A DNA stretch of 64,000 nt from Rhizobium sp. BK399 (lineage in GTDB: Bacteria; Pseudomonadota; Alphaproteobacteria; Rhizobiales; Rhizobiaceae), in NCBI RefSeq assembly GCF_014194695.1, contig NZ_JACIAH010000024.1, forward strand, positions 1 to 64,000, given 5' to 3'. Each line of letters starts with the position of its first letter. Within the stretch, counting starts at the first letter, position 1. This document shows positions 43,147 through 51,669 of the stretch, one piece after another. The translations under genes and the position numbers were made by a program. The notes beneath the pieces are model-generated. The model made no database searches and was not told the origin of the DNA. It was given only the letters and a program-made list of their open reading frames with translations.

Positions 43147-43561
43147 CGCGCTTCCCCTTCTCGTCGAGAACCTTCTCGCCGTCTTCCTTGGCGAAGGCAC
43201 CTTTTTGAGTGTCCGGCAGGATATCGAGCACAGCTTCAGACGGCCGGCTCAACCTCGTGCCGAGCGGCGTGACGACGAACGGTCGGTTGATCAAGATCGG
43301 GTCCTTGAGCATGGCGTCGAGCAATTGGTCGTCGGTCAACGAAGGATCGTCGAGACCAAGTTCTTCGTAGGGCGTTCCCTTCTCACGGATCGCCTGACGC
43401 ACGGTGAGGCCCGCGTCAGCGATCATTTTCACCAGTTCGGCTCGTGACGGCGGCGTCTTGAGGTATTCGATTACACTCGGCTCGATGCCCGCATTGCGGA
43501 TCATTTCGAGCGTGTTCCGCGACGTCCCGCATGTGGGGTTGTGGTAGATTATGACATCCAT
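43139..43561 (-). CDS. arsC: Arsenate reductase, glutaredoxin type
   Basis: A 140-residue ArsC of the glutaredoxin-coupled class. Catalytic Cys11 sits in YHNPTCGTSRNTLEM, and the Arg-containing segment PILINRPFVVTPLGTRLSRP matches E. coli R773 ArsC. It reduces arsenate to arsenite using glutathione and glutaredoxin. The ATG at 43561 has AAGGA 7 bases upstream; the one at 43567 is too close to it. It lies between acr3 and arsH, overlapping both slightly. Confidence 0.95.
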   Translation of the reverse strand: MDVIIYHNPTCGTSRNTLEMIRNAGIEPSVIEYLKTPPSRAELVKMIADAGLTVRQAIREKGTPYEELGLDDPSLTDDQLLDAMLKDPILINRPFVVTPLGTRLSRPSEAVLDILPDTQKGAFAKEDGEKVLDEKGKRVV

Positions 43562-43563
43562 GT

Positions 43564-44622
43564 TCATGTCCTTTCGGTTGCGGCGTTTTTGGAAACGGCG
43601 GGCGCGGCCTCGTACCAGCCCTTGGTACGGTTCACGATCCAGACGACCGACAGCATCACGGGAACCTCGATGAGGACGCCGACGACGGTCGCGAGCGCCG
43701 CTCCGGACTGGAAGCCGAACACGCTGATGGCGGCGGCGACCGCGAGCTCGAAGAAATTGCTTGCCCCAATGAGGGCTGACGGCCCGGCGACGCAATGCTG
43801 TTCGCCCGATATCCGGTTCAGCAGGTAGGCCAGTGCGGAGTTGAAGTAGACCTGGATCAGGATCGGCACCGCGAGCAAGCCGATGACGGCGGGCTGCGCG
43901 ATGATTTGCTCGCCCTGGAACCCGAAGAGCAGGATCAAGGTGGCAAGGAGGGAAAGAAGCGAAAGGGGCTGCAGCCTTGCCAGCAAACTGTTCAGGGATC
44001 GCGTCGTGCCATCAGCAGTCAGGCGCTTGCGAACCATCTGGGAGATGGCGACCGGGATGAGGATATAGAGGACCACCGATATCGCCAGAGTATCCCAGGG
44101 GACCGTGATCGCCGAGAGGCCCAATAGCAGTCCGACGATCGGTGCGAAAGCGACGATCATGATGGCGTCATTGAGGGCTACCTGTGACAGGGTGAAGTGG
44201 GGCTCGCCCTTCGTGAGATTCGACCACACGAACACCATGGCGGTGCACGGCGCGGCCGCCAGAATGATCAGACCAGCAATGTATGAGTCAATCTGGTCGG
44301 CCGGGAGCAGTGGGCGGAAAAGCCATCCGACGAACAGCCAGCCGAGCAGTGCCATCGAGAAGGGCTTGACGGCCCAGTTGACGAAGAGCGTCACACCGAT
44401 CCCGCGCCAATAGCTGCCGACCTTCGCCAGCGAGCCGAAGTCGATCTTCAGCAGCATCGGGATGACCATCAGCCAGATCAGCACGGCGACCGGGATGTTC
44501 ACGTTGGCGACTTCGGCCGCGCCGATGCCATGGAACACGCCAGGCATGACATGGCCGAGCGCGATTCCAACCACGATGCAGAGGAAGACCCAGACGGTCA
44601 GATATCGTTCGAAGGTGGACAT
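43564..44622 (-). CDS. acr3: ACR3-family arsenite efflux permease
   Basis: A 352-residue membrane protein with ten hydrophobic segments. ACR3 signatures include IPVAVLIWLMVIPMLLKIDF, NWAVKPFSMALLGWLF and ILAAAPCTAMVFVWSNLTKG, whose Cys in AAPC is essential in characterised ACR3 proteins. It exports As(III) by proton exchange. The start at 44622 overlaps the previous arsC stop region (TGATATG). Confidence 0.95.
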   Translation of the reverse strand: MSTFERYLTVWVFLCIVVGIALGHVMPGVFHGIGAAEVANVNIPVAVLIWLMVIPMLLKIDFGSLAKVGSYWRGIGVTLFVNWAVKPFSMALLGWLFVGWLFRPLLPADQIDSYIAGLIILAAAPCTAMVFVWSNLTKGEPHFTLSQVALNDAIMIVAFAPIVGLLLGLSAITVPWDTLAISVVLYILIPVAISQMVRKRLTADGTTRSLNSLLARLQPLSLLSLLATLILLFGFQGEQIIAQPAVIGLLAVPILIQVYFNSALAYLLNRISGEQHCVAGPSALIGASNFFELAVAAAISVFGFQSGAALATVVGVLIEVPVMLSVVWIVNRTKGWYEAAPAVSKNAATERT

Positions 44623-44623
44623 A

Positions 44624-45151
44624 TCACTCGGCCTTTGCGGATTTGACAGAAGCGCCCTCAAGCGAACCGATGTGGCGGACATGCTGCTCGAGCGCCATGC
44701 GGTCGATCGAGGCGAGCGGAAGATTGATGAAGGCGGAGATGCGGTTCTTGAGGAAGCGCGCAGCCAGCGCGAAGGCGCGCTGGATTTCGACCTCGGTCCC
44801 GATGGCGGCCGCAGGGTCCTCGACGCCCCAGTGCGCCGTCATCGGGTGGCCGATCCAGACCGGGCAGGCTTCACCAGCGGCGCTGTCGCAGACGGTGAAG
44901 ATGAAGTCCATCTCAGGCGCTCCGGGTTTAGCGAAGACGTCCCAGCTTTCCGATGAGAAACCCGTCGAGGGATAGCCGAGGGCGTCCAGCTCCTTGAGCG
45001 CATGCGGGTTCACTTCGCCCTTGGGCTGACTGCCGGCGGAGAATGCCCTGAAGCGACCAGCGCCTTCCTTGTTGAGGATGGACTCAGCGAGGATTGAGCG
45101 TGCGGAATTGCCCGTGCACAGGAAGAGCACGTTGTAAGTCTTGTCGGTCAT
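44624..45151 (-). CDS. arsC: Arsenate reductase, low-molecular-weight phosphatase type
   Basis: A 175-residue ArsC of the thioredoxin-coupled or LMW-PTP class. The P-loop CTGNSARS is at 12-19 and the redox pair Cys88/Cys96 lies in TVCDSAAGEACP. It reduces arsenate to arsenite. Having this type and the glutaredoxin type in one operon gives two electron routes. It lies 15 bases after arsN2. Confidence 0.95.
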   Translation of the reverse strand: MTDKTYNVLFLCTGNSARSILAESILNKEGAGRFRAFSAGSQPKGEVNPHALKELDALGYPSTGFSSESWDVFAKPGAPEMDFIFTVCDSAAGEACPVWIGHPMTAHWGVEDPAAAIGTEVEIQRAFALAARFLKNRISAFINLPLASIDRMALEQHVRHIGSLEGASVKSAKAE

Positions 45152-45166
45152 GGTCGTGTTCCGTGG

Positions 45167-45610
45167 TTAGGTCGCAGGCCGCCTGGTCAGTTTCATGATC
45201 GTCGCCGATGCGGGACAGATGCCCGACAGCTGGCGGGTGGAAAGAATTGTCTGCGGCACCTGATCGCGTGCGACGACCTGGAAGCCGACGCGCTCGAAGA
45301 AGGATGCGGCTCTCGTGGTGACGAGATAGACCTCAGACGCCATGGGTATTCGGGCTAGTGTCATTTCTGTGAGATGCCGCCCGTATCCACGCGATCTGAA
45401 TTCCGGCACGATCACCACGGATCGCAGAAGGACGGCTTCATCTGAGGCCGCTTCGATACCTGCATAGCCAAGGACCTGGTTTTCGTCGTCGACGAGCCGG
45501 AAGTACGCTCTGTCGGGTCCATCGACATCGTCTATCGGTAGCCCGGCAGCGGCCAGCGCCGTCTTCAACTGCTCGGCCGCCCATATGGGGGCGAGCGTCA
45601 GTTCATACAT
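45167..45610 (-). CDS. arsN2: GNAT acetyltransferase, ArsN2
   Basis: A 147-residue GNAT protein. The acetyl-CoA motif A is RSVVIVPEFRSRGYGRHLTE (R/Q-x-x-G-x-G/A as RSRGYG), followed by the FFERVGFQVV motif. ArsN-type enzymes next to arsR are reported to acetylate organoarsenical toxins; ArsN2 members are ars-operon linked but less defined. The ATG at 45610 overlaps the arsR end by 13 bases. Confidence 0.85.
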   Translation of the reverse strand: MYELTLAPIWAAEQLKTALAAAGLPIDDVDGPDRAYFRLVDDENQVLGYAGIEAASDEAVLLRSVVIVPEFRSRGYGRHLTEMTLARIPMASEVYLVTTRAASFFERVGFQVVARDQVPQTILSTRQLSGICPASATIMKLTRRPAT

Positions 45611-45957
45611 GGCCCGGACTCCGGGGAGCAACATGGCGTCAGATCGGCGATGAGAGGAGCGCAAAGCTCAGCGTTTCCACCGCAGCAGTCCATAAGTAGG
45701 AACAACGTGAGCGCCCGGAAACCCTCGAGGTCCGCCCGGTAGATAATAGAGCGGCTTTGCCTCTCGCTTTTCACGATGCCAGCACGCGACAGGGTGGCGA
45801 GATGCGCGGACATGGTATTCTGCGGCACGTCCAAAATGCGAGCCAGTTCTCCCGCGGGGATGCCATCTGGCTCCGCCCTCACAAGCAGGCGGAAAGTTTC
45901 GAGCCTTGTCGTCTGGGCGAGGGCAGCCAGCGCCGCGATAGCGTCCTTAGGTTCCAT
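45598..45957 (-). CDS. arsR: ArsR-family repressor of the ars operon
   Basis: A 119-residue winged-helix repressor (MEPKDAIAALAALAQTTRLE, VPQNTMSAHLATLSRAGIV). A C-terminal cysteine group (MDCCGGNAELC and TPCCSPESGPC) provides the likely As(III) site. It is first in the six-gene operon ending with arsH, with a dyad directly upstream. It is clearly different from the second ArsR at 40867, so the two operons may respond to different species. Confidence 0.93.
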   Translation of the reverse strand: MEPKDAIAALAALAQTTRLETFRLLVRAEPDGIPAGELARILDVPQNTMSAHLATLSRAGIVKSERQSRSIIYRADLEGFRALTLFLLMDCCGGNAELCAPLIADLTPCCSPESGPCMN

Positions 45958-45959
45958 AC

Positions 45960-45975
45960 ATCCAGAATAATGGAT
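45960..45975. promoter_or_regulatory. Probable ArsR operator of the main ars operon
   Basis: ATCCA, 6 bases, TGGAT forms a dyad ending 2 bases from the arsR start. Both ars operators in this window have 5-bp arms and 6-base spacers, though different arm sequences. Function inferred from position. Confidence 0.55.
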
Positions 45976-46034
45976 ATAATTTGTCTGTCAACGGGTGAAT
46001 GACCGACGACGTGGCGCCGGTGGTTGAGGACGAA

Positions 46035-46253
46035 CTATGCCATCCGCTTCACGCGGAGCCTCCACCCATGAGGCGAGGATTGGACAGCGACGCCGTTGTC
46101 GTCTTCATCCATCTGAAGGGTCGCGACGATCCAATCCGGCGGCATGATCCCCGGCAGGTCCTCTGAACGCAGGAATTCGATCAAGGCATCGACGGCATCA
46201 AGACCACCCCGCGGTTCCCGCCCGTCGCGCTCCAGTGTCCAGAGGTACCGCAT
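46035..46253 (-). CDS. Small hypothetical protein
   Basis: A 72-residue ORF starting MRYLWTLERDGREPRGGLDA with AGGA 5 bases upstream. The segment ALIEFLRSEDLPGIMPPDWI and the beta-rich end (WRLRVKRMA) are protein-like, but no family is recognised. A longer start at 46286 lacks a ribosome-binding site. Confidence 0.5.
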   Translation of the reverse strand: MRYLWTLERDGREPRGGLDAVDALIEFLRSEDLPGIMPPDWIVATLQMDEDDNGVAVQSSPHGWRLRVKRMA

Positions 46254-46396
46254 GGTTATCCTGATTTCCGTCGTGCGAGCCTGCATAGCGGCTTCAGTCG
46301 TCGCTTCAAGCGGCGCGATTGGTATTCGTTATTTCGAGGGAACTACTGGAGTCGTAGCGAGTTCCTGCTGCGAACATTGATCAAGGAGGACATGCA

Positions 46397-46579
46397 ATGG
46401 CAAAGACGCAAACATCTCGAAGCCATGCACAGGATCGCGCCCGCGTCGCCGGCGGCCAGGACCACGAGGTAACATACGAGGCAAAGAAGGAAGGCGTCTC
46501 CAACGATACCGTCAAGGAAGCGGTCAGGAATGCTGGCAATTCCCGGAAGAAAGTTGAAGCCGAAATCGGCCGTCACTGA
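46397..46579 (+). CDS. DUF3606-like small protein
   Basis: A 60-residue basic, hydrophilic protein starting MAKTQTSRSHAQDRARVAGG. The pattern of DHEVTYEAKKEGVSNDTVKE followed by AVRNAGNSRKKVE is that of DUF3606, small proteins common in rhizobia with unknown, probably stress-related, roles. AAGGAGGACATGCA gives a strong ribosome-binding site. Confidence 0.82.
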   Translation: MAKTQTSRSHAQDRARVAGGQDHEVTYEAKKEGVSNDTVKEAVRNAGNSRKKVEAEIGRH

Positions 46580-46832
46580 CTTCTACCAGTATGTCCTAAC
46601 AGCCGTGCCTTTCGGCGGTATCTCAGGACAAAGCTAAGACTGACCACAGCATCATGTCGCAGGCTGTCAGGGAATGGTATCGATATTACAAAGTCGAGTG
46701 GGACGATCAGGCGTCGTCGTTTCCGTGCGACGCAGCTATCAACCTTCACAATCGTGGCTGCCGATCCCTAGACATGGCCAATCCCCCTCGGCTGGCGAAG
46801 CTCTCTCGATGAAGTTGCACATGATAATTTCA

Positions 46833-46865
46833 GCCCCGCGGGTTGCGGTGCGATTTCCCGCGGGC
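46833..46865 (-). terminator. GC-rich hairpin downstream of cspA
   Basis: GCCCGCGGG and CCCGCGGGGC form a 9-bp stem with a 14-base loop, 22 bases after the cspA stop on the minus strand. No clear T-run follows, so it is a weak intrinsic terminator or 3' stabiliser. Confidence 0.45.
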
Positions 46866-46886
46866 CTAATTTGTTGTAGGTCGTGA

Positions 46887-47087
46887 TCAGACCGGACGTA
46901 CGTTCTCGGCCTTGGATTTTCCGGTCTTGCGATCTTGACCCAGCTCGTAGCTGACATTCTGGCCATCGCGTAGCGATCCGCCCTGGACGGCAGAGATATG
47001 CACGAAGACGTCCGGGCCACCATTGACTGGCGTTATGAAGCCGAAGCCCTTGTCCTGATTGAAAAACTTTACAGTTCCGTTAGCCAC
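46887..47087 (-). CDS. cspA: Cold-shock-like protein
   Basis: A 66-residue CSD protein starting MANGTVKFFNQDKGFGFITP. RNP1 (KGFGFITP) and RNP2 (VFVHISA) are intact. It binds single-stranded RNA/DNA and acts as an RNA chaperone. Family genes often have long 5' leaders; here the region 47088-47150 may serve as one. Confidence 0.95.
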   Translation of the reverse strand: MANGTVKFFNQDKGFGFITPVNGGPDVFVHISAVQGGSLRDGQNVSYELGQDRKTGKSKAENVRPV

Positions 47088-47259
47088 GTACTTCTCCGAT
47101 AGTTTAGATTCTTCCAGGTGAAGTGATAGACCTAAGGGGCAGCGCAGGCAAGTAAGGGTGCCAACTAACCCTGGACAGAAAGCGGAAAAGTGCTGGAAAT
47201 ACTACCTCCTCCCTCTCGGTGGCGCTCCCCTAGCGGCCGTGAAGCCCCGATTGGAACCA

Positions 47260-47562
47260 ATGCGGGAATATCTAAGAACACCTGCGCGGGTCGAAGTCGT
47301 ACGGGGTCGGGAGATTTGCTTCCTCGGAGCAGGTTGGGCCACTTTGCCGGATTGGGTCCGTGAATTCTACGAGCGTGGCCATATGGTTATCGCCACGGCT
47401 GCTGTTACGGTATTCAACGCGACTGAAGCTCTTAGGGCGCGGCCCAGCGATTTCATCGTCCGCAGCCAGGATGGTGTCCTTTCAGTTTACGCCGCGGCGG
47501 CTTTTCACCGGGATTTCCTGCCAGCGCACGCAACTGAACTTCATAAACTTCACGCGGCATAG
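47260..47562 (+). CDS. Hypothetical protein
   Basis: A 100-residue ORF from the ATG at 47260 (MREYLRTPARVEVVRGREIC). An in-frame GTG at 47158 would add 34 residues. The sequence is protein-like (DWVREFYERGHMVIATAAVT, LSVYAAAAFHRDFLPAH), but no family is recognised. It is the only plausible plus-strand gene between cspA and the 48153 ORF. Confidence 0.4.
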   Translation: MREYLRTPARVEVVRGREICFLGAGWATLPDWVREFYERGHMVIATAAVTVFNATEALRARPSDFIVRSQDGVLSVYAAAAFHRDFLPAHATELHKLHAA

Positions 47563-48152
47563 TGCGTCGGATTTTGCGTGGAGCCGTGCCTCTTCTCGCG
47601 AGTTCTGCCGAACATTTCTCTGGTCGGTGCGTACCACTCGATTGCTGCAATGAAAGCCAAAGCTGCCAACCGTCCTGCCTCCCCTTTGAGGCTCGTACAT
47701 TGAAGCACGTCGTTCCGCGCCGGCCGGTCGACGTGCGGCCGCTATGTCCGACCTACGACGAAGAGGCGGGGCCCGCGTCTCAGACCTCTGACTACCTCTC
47801 CGGACTGCAGCTATTCCGTGGGCAGAACGATGCGGATCAGGGCCTCCCGGTCCTAGCCCCCGGGGGGCGTGAGGCATTGCAAATCCCGCTACCGGGAACG
47901 AACCGTTCTACAAGCGGGCCAGAATATGAGCGTTTCGTCACCGCGGTTCGCGCTCGCGGCTATCGTTTTCCACAGCCGGAATCGCACTATCCGGGACATG
48001 CTCCTCTACCGTCGCAACCGGTTACCTCAAACGACGTGGACGTTAGTAATTAAAGTAATTATTTGGTAACCACAAAGCTCGACACGGAAAGCATACGAAC
48101 ACCAAATCACCTAGTTTCCGCCTCGCTTCAATGAATGAAGAGGTGATGAAAC
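47563..48152. other. Region without a recognised gene
   Basis: About 590 bases. One plus frame to 48053 is open but its composition (Pro/Arg-rich, LPVLAPGGREALQIPLPGTN) and weak start argue against a real gene. No RNA structure is evident. Confidence 0.35.
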
Positions 48153-48350
48153 ATGTTGAATACCGGCGGTGTTGCCGAGAGTATGGCTACGGATAAGTCC
48201 ATTGGCGACGAGGAGATCCTAGTTGCGATCGATCACTTGAATAATGCAGTTCGAGCATCCAGCGATGCCGGTAGCCCGATTTCGCCAGATGTTCTTCGCG
48301 TCAAGCGCATCCTCGAAGAGGTCGCCACACAACGCAACCTGCTTGCCTAG
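48153..48350 (+). CDS. Small hypothetical protein
   Basis: A 65-residue acidic protein (MLNTGGVAESMATDKSIGDE, then ILVAIDHLNNAVRASS and VLRVKRILEEVATQRN), mostly predicted helix. AGAGGTG lies 7 bases before the ATG. No known family. The helix content suggests a small regulator or adaptor, but this is only a guess. Confidence 0.55.
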   Translation: MLNTGGVAESMATDKSIGDEEILVAIDHLNNAVRASSDAGSPISPDVLRVKRILEEVATQRNLLA

Positions 48351-48536
48351 CACTTCACGAATTTGAGCCCGCCATCGGCGAAGGTGGCGGGCTATGATTG
48401 CGTCGACGAGATACCGACAAACTACGCAGCTTGCATTCGGGCGGCTCACTTGCATGGGAAAACTTCGGTAGTCGCAATATTCGGCTGGCAATAAAGCGTC
48501 CGCGCCCGCTGCTTGATCCTGTTGTCATGATGGCGC

Positions 48537-48720
48537 AGGACATGACCTATCTCGAAAAGTGCAAGAGGATATGGGCAAGAGGGGCACGTCATCCAGTGGC
48601 GGCTCGAAGATGGATATGTCGTTGGTCGGCAACATGAAGATGGACCGATCAACATGGAAAGCTTTGTCGACGCTTGTCGACGCTGCGCCGAGAACTGCGA
48701 AATGATGCCGACGGGAGGCC
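48537..48720 (+). pseudogene. Remnants of DUF305 and Csp-like genes (second copy)
   Basis: At 48540 the plus strand reads MTYLEKCKRIWARG and, across shifts, a segment like SSGGSKMDM and NMKMD, matching MTLPEKCKG, SSGGDVKMDM of the intact DUF305 gene at 22135. It is joined at about 48653 to MESFVDACRRCAENCEMM, matching the MESCVDACRRCADSCEKM end of the Csp-like gene at 22606. About 600 bases between these ends have been deleted. This is the decayed counterpart of the intact pair at 22.1-22.9 kb. Confidence 0.8.
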
Positions 48721-48739
48721 CAGGAGGCCGGCCTATCCG

Positions 48740-49243
48740 TTATTGGCCATTGCGTGGGGATGCGAAGTGTTTCAAAGCCTCTGACGTCATTTTCGACACG
48801 CACAACCCTGCATATGCTTTCGCCGGGAACGAGCCGAGCCAGCTGCCAATCGGGCTGCGGGAATACGAGTATTGAATTTTGACGATCACCCGGGAGCCTT
48901 CTCTGATCGGCTTTATGACGAAATCCATGTGGTAGTTGTCGATGACCAGCAGTTTCGGACGGCCGAGCGTCTGCCATGATTTTCGCCACGGCGGTTGCCG
49001 TTCGGTGACGATCTCTTCAACGAACACGTCCATGCCGAGGACCCTGCCTCGCATCTTCACGATGGAGCCGACAACTTGCCCGTTCCCATGATCGACCTCG
49101 TATTCCATGGAAGCCCCCAGCATCATCAGCGAGGGCTTCTGCATATGGGCCCCGACAACGGTTGGATCATCGAGGAACGCGAAGACCTGCTGGGGCGGAG
49201 CCAGCAGGTCGATGGTGCTTATCGCAGAGTCCTCGTACGTCAT
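48740..49243 (-). CDS. SRPBCC-family protein of the copper cluster
   Basis: A 167-residue protein of the START/SRPBCC type (MTYEDSAISTIDLLAPPQQV, FAFLDDPTVVGAHMQKPSLM, VVGSIVKMRGRVLGMDVFVE, YSYSRSPIGSWLGSF). These barrels bind hydrophobic ligands or act in co-factor delivery; a role in copper resistance is only suggested by context. Its ATG overlaps the DUF2933 stop (TGATG). A decayed copy is at 22979-23470. Confidence 0.85.
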   Translation of the reverse strand: MTYEDSAISTIDLLAPPQQVFAFLDDPTVVGAHMQKPSLMMLGASMEYEVDHGNGQVVGSIVKMRGRVLGMDVFVEEIVTERQPPWRKSWQTLGRPKLLVIDNYHMDFVIKPIREGSRVIVKIQYSYSRSPIGSWLGSFPAKAYAGLCVSKMTSEALKHFASPRNGQ

Positions 49244-49431
49244 CACGCGCCGTCCTTGTGGTCATGACCTCCATGACCACCGTGTCCATGCAACAGGTGC
49301 ATCAGCGGACATGCCAAAAGAAGAAGGTATGGGGCGATGCCAAGCGCGTGCGGCCAATGCTCCCGGAGCATGAAGAACACGACGATAATGCCAAGTGATG
49401 CCGCCATCAAAATCCAGGTGCGCGAATTCAT
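49243..49431 (-). CDS. DUF2933 small membrane protein
   Basis: A 62-residue protein with one or two hydrophobic helices (WILMAASLGIIVVFFMLREH, LGIAPYLLLLACPLMHLLHG) and a His-rich tail (HGHGGHGGHDHKDGA). It matches DUF2933 proteins found beside copper ATPases. The tail may bind Cu at the membrane surface. It is coupled to the ATPase (ATGA) and SRPBCC (TGATG) genes by overlaps. Confidence 0.88.
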   Translation of the reverse strand: MNSRTWILMAASLGIIVVFFMLREHWPHALGIAPYLLLLACPLMHLLHGHGGHGGHDHKDGA

Positions 49432-51608
49432 AGTCCGATACTCCTGAGTCTGAGGGAATTGCCGACGACGCTCACGGACGACAGGGTCATGGCGGCGGCG
49501 GCGATGATGGGGGAGAGGAGGATTCCGAAGACGGGATAGAGAGCGCCCGCCGCTATCGGTACGCCAGCAGCGTTGTAGATGAAGGCGAAGAACAGGTTCT
49601 GCCGGATGTTACGCATCGTCGCCCGGCTAAGCTGCCTTGCCCTGACAATGCCTTGTAGATCGCCCTTCAGCAGGGTTACGCCCGCACTTTCGATAGCGAC
49701 ATCCGTTCCGGTTCCCATGGCAATTCCGACGTCGGCCGCCGCAAGTGCAGGTGCATCATTAACGCCGTCGCCAGCCATGGCAACGATGCGGCCTTCGCCC
49801 CTCAGCCGCGAGACGATCTTGCTCTTGTCTTCTGGAAGGACTTCCGCCTCCACCGAGGTGATGCCGAGCTTGCGAGCAACTGCTGCCGCCGTCGTCTTGT
49901 TGTCGCCGGTCAGCATGACAACTTCGACGCCTTCTTCCATCAGCGCCTTCACGGCCTGCGGTGTCGTGGCCTTGATCGGATCAGCGATGGCAAAGAGACC
50001 GGCCAGCGAGCCATCGATTGCCAGGAAGATGACGGTTGCGCCTTCGTCTCGGAGTTCCTCCGCTTGAGCCGTCATTGGCAGGACGTCGACGTTAGCGTCG
50101 GCCATGATCCTGTGGCTTCCCAGGATAAGCTTTTTTCCTGAAACATTCCCCGTCACGCCTTTGCCGACCGGACTGTCGAAGTCTTGCGCGTCTTGGAGAG
50201 GGAGATTCTGATCTTGAGCAGCGACGACGATAGCATGGGCAAGCGGATGCTCGCTCGACCGTTCCAGGCTGGCGGCCAACTGCAGGACGTCATCAGCCGC
50301 CACGCCGTCGCGAGGAATGATGGCTGTCACTTTCGGACGCCCCTCGGTGAGGGTCCCGGTCTTGTCGACCACGAGGGTGTTAATCTTTTCAATCCGTTCC
50401 AGTGCCTCGGCGTTCTTGATGAGAACCCCGAGCCTTGCGCCGCGACCGACGCCCACCATGATCGACATCGGTGTCGCCAGCCCCAAGGCGCATGGGCACG
50501 CAATGATCAGGACAGCGACGGCTGCGACCAACCCATGGGCAAATCGCGGCTCCGGACCTATCAGCAGCCATGCGACAAAGGCGATGACCGCAATGACGAT
50601 AACGACCGGTACGAACCAGCCCGACACCTGGTCGGCCAGGCGCTGGATCGGCGCACGAGAGCGCTGTGCCTCGGCGACCATCCGCACGATCTGGGAAAGC
50701 ATCGTGTCACGGCCGACCTTTCCGGCCTCCATGACGAAACCGCCGGTCTGATTCATAGTGCCGCCGATCAGCTTCGAGCCGACTTCCTTGGAGACAGGCA
50801 TGGACTCGCCTGTGATCATCGACTCGTCGACCGAGCTTCTACCTTCGAGAAGGATGCCATCGACCGGTACCTTCTCGCCGGGGCGAACACGAAGCCGGAC
50901 CCCGACCACAATGACATCGAGGCCGACATCTTCGTCGGAGCCATCCGCTTTCACGCGTCGCGCCATCTTCGGAGCGAGATCGAGCAGGGCCCGGATCGCG
51001 CCGCCCGTTTGCTCGCGGGCTCGAAGCTCAAGAACCTGACCCAACAACACGAGGACCGTGATGACTGCTGCCGCCTCAAAGTAGACCGCAACCGCGCCTT
51101 CGTTTGAGCGAACCGTTTCCGGAAAGATTTCCGGGAACACGGTCGCGACCGCACTATAAATCCAGGCGACGCCGGTTCCCATGGCGATCAGGGTAAACAT
51201 GTTGAGGTGACGACTGACCAGTGACTGCCACCCCCGTTGAAAGAACGGCCAGCCAGCCCAGAGCACGACAGGGGTGGCCAAAACCATCTGCACCCAGTTC
51301 GACGTCTGAGCGCCGAGAAGCATGTGCAGGTTCGTGAGGTGGCCGCCCATCTCCAGCGCCAGGACCGGCAGAGAGAGCACCAGGCCGATCCGGAACCGAC
51401 GTTGCATATCGATCAGCTCGACGCTGGGGCCGGTCTCAGCTGTCACCACTTCAGGTTCGAGGGTCATGCCGCAGATTGGACAGTTACCCGGGCCGGGCTG
51501 CCGTATCTGGGGATGCATGGGACAGGTATAGATGACCGGCTCGCCGGTTATCGTAGGCGGTGGCGATGCCGCCATATGTTCATGGTCGTGATGATGTACC
51601 GTTGTCAC
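49428..51608 (-). CDS. Copper-translocating P1B-type ATPase with YHS-like metal-binding N-terminus
   Basis: A 726-residue P1B ATPase. The N-terminus has a His-rich patch (VHHHDHEH) and a heavy-metal-binding domain YTCPMHPQIRQPGPG..CPICGM (Cys29, Cys43, Cys46) instead of HMA domains. The core carries the ion-path motif IIACPCALGLATP, phosphorylation DKTGTLTEG, the TGDN hinge and GDGVNDAPALA. It would pump Cu(I) out of the cytosol. The GTG start at 51608 has GGAG 6 bases upstream; longer frames lack one. Homology to the remnant at 23655 shows this gene was duplicated. Confidence 0.94.
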   Translation of the reverse strand: MTTVHHHDHEHMAASPPPTITGEPVIYTCPMHPQIRQPGPGNCPICGMTLEPEVVTAETGPSVELIDMQRRFRIGLVLSLPVLALEMGGHLTNLHMLLGAQTSNWVQMVLATPVVLWAGWPFFQRGWQSLVSRHLNMFTLIAMGTGVAWIYSAVATVFPEIFPETVRSNEGAVAVYFEAAAVITVLVLLGQVLELRAREQTGGAIRALLDLAPKMARRVKADGSDEDVGLDVIVVGVRLRVRPGEKVPVDGILLEGRSSVDESMITGESMPVSKEVGSKLIGGTMNQTGGFVMEAGKVGRDTMLSQIVRMVAEAQRSRAPIQRLADQVSGWFVPVVIVIAVIAFVAWLLIGPEPRFAHGLVAAVAVLIIACPCALGLATPMSIMVGVGRGARLGVLIKNAEALERIEKINTLVVDKTGTLTEGRPKVTAIIPRDGVAADDVLQLAASLERSSEHPLAHAIVVAAQDQNLPLQDAQDFDSPVGKGVTGNVSGKKLILGSHRIMADANVDVLPMTAQAEELRDEGATVIFLAIDGSLAGLFAIADPIKATTPQAVKALMEEGVEVVMLTGDNKTTAAAVARKLGITSVEAEVLPEDKSKIVSRLRGEGRIVAMAGDGVNDAPALAAADVGIAMGTGTDVAIESAGVTLLKGDLQGIVRARQLSRATMRNIRQNLFFAFIYNAAGVPIAAGALYPVFGILLSPIIAAAAMTLSSVSVVGNSLRLRSIGL

Positions 51609-51669
51609 GAGACACTCCGTGTTTTCCGTTGCCAGCTCGCGCGGCCGCGCAATGGCCACGCTCGTCAGG

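Noticed and set aside
47562..48053. A 163-residue plus-strand frame
   Set aside because: Composition and lack of a ribosome-binding site do not support a gene.
50184..51107. 307-residue plus-strand open frame antisense to the P1B ATPase
   Set aside because: Complement of a clearly coding ATPase with all family motifs. His/Asp/Arg-rich composition is typical of a shadow frame.
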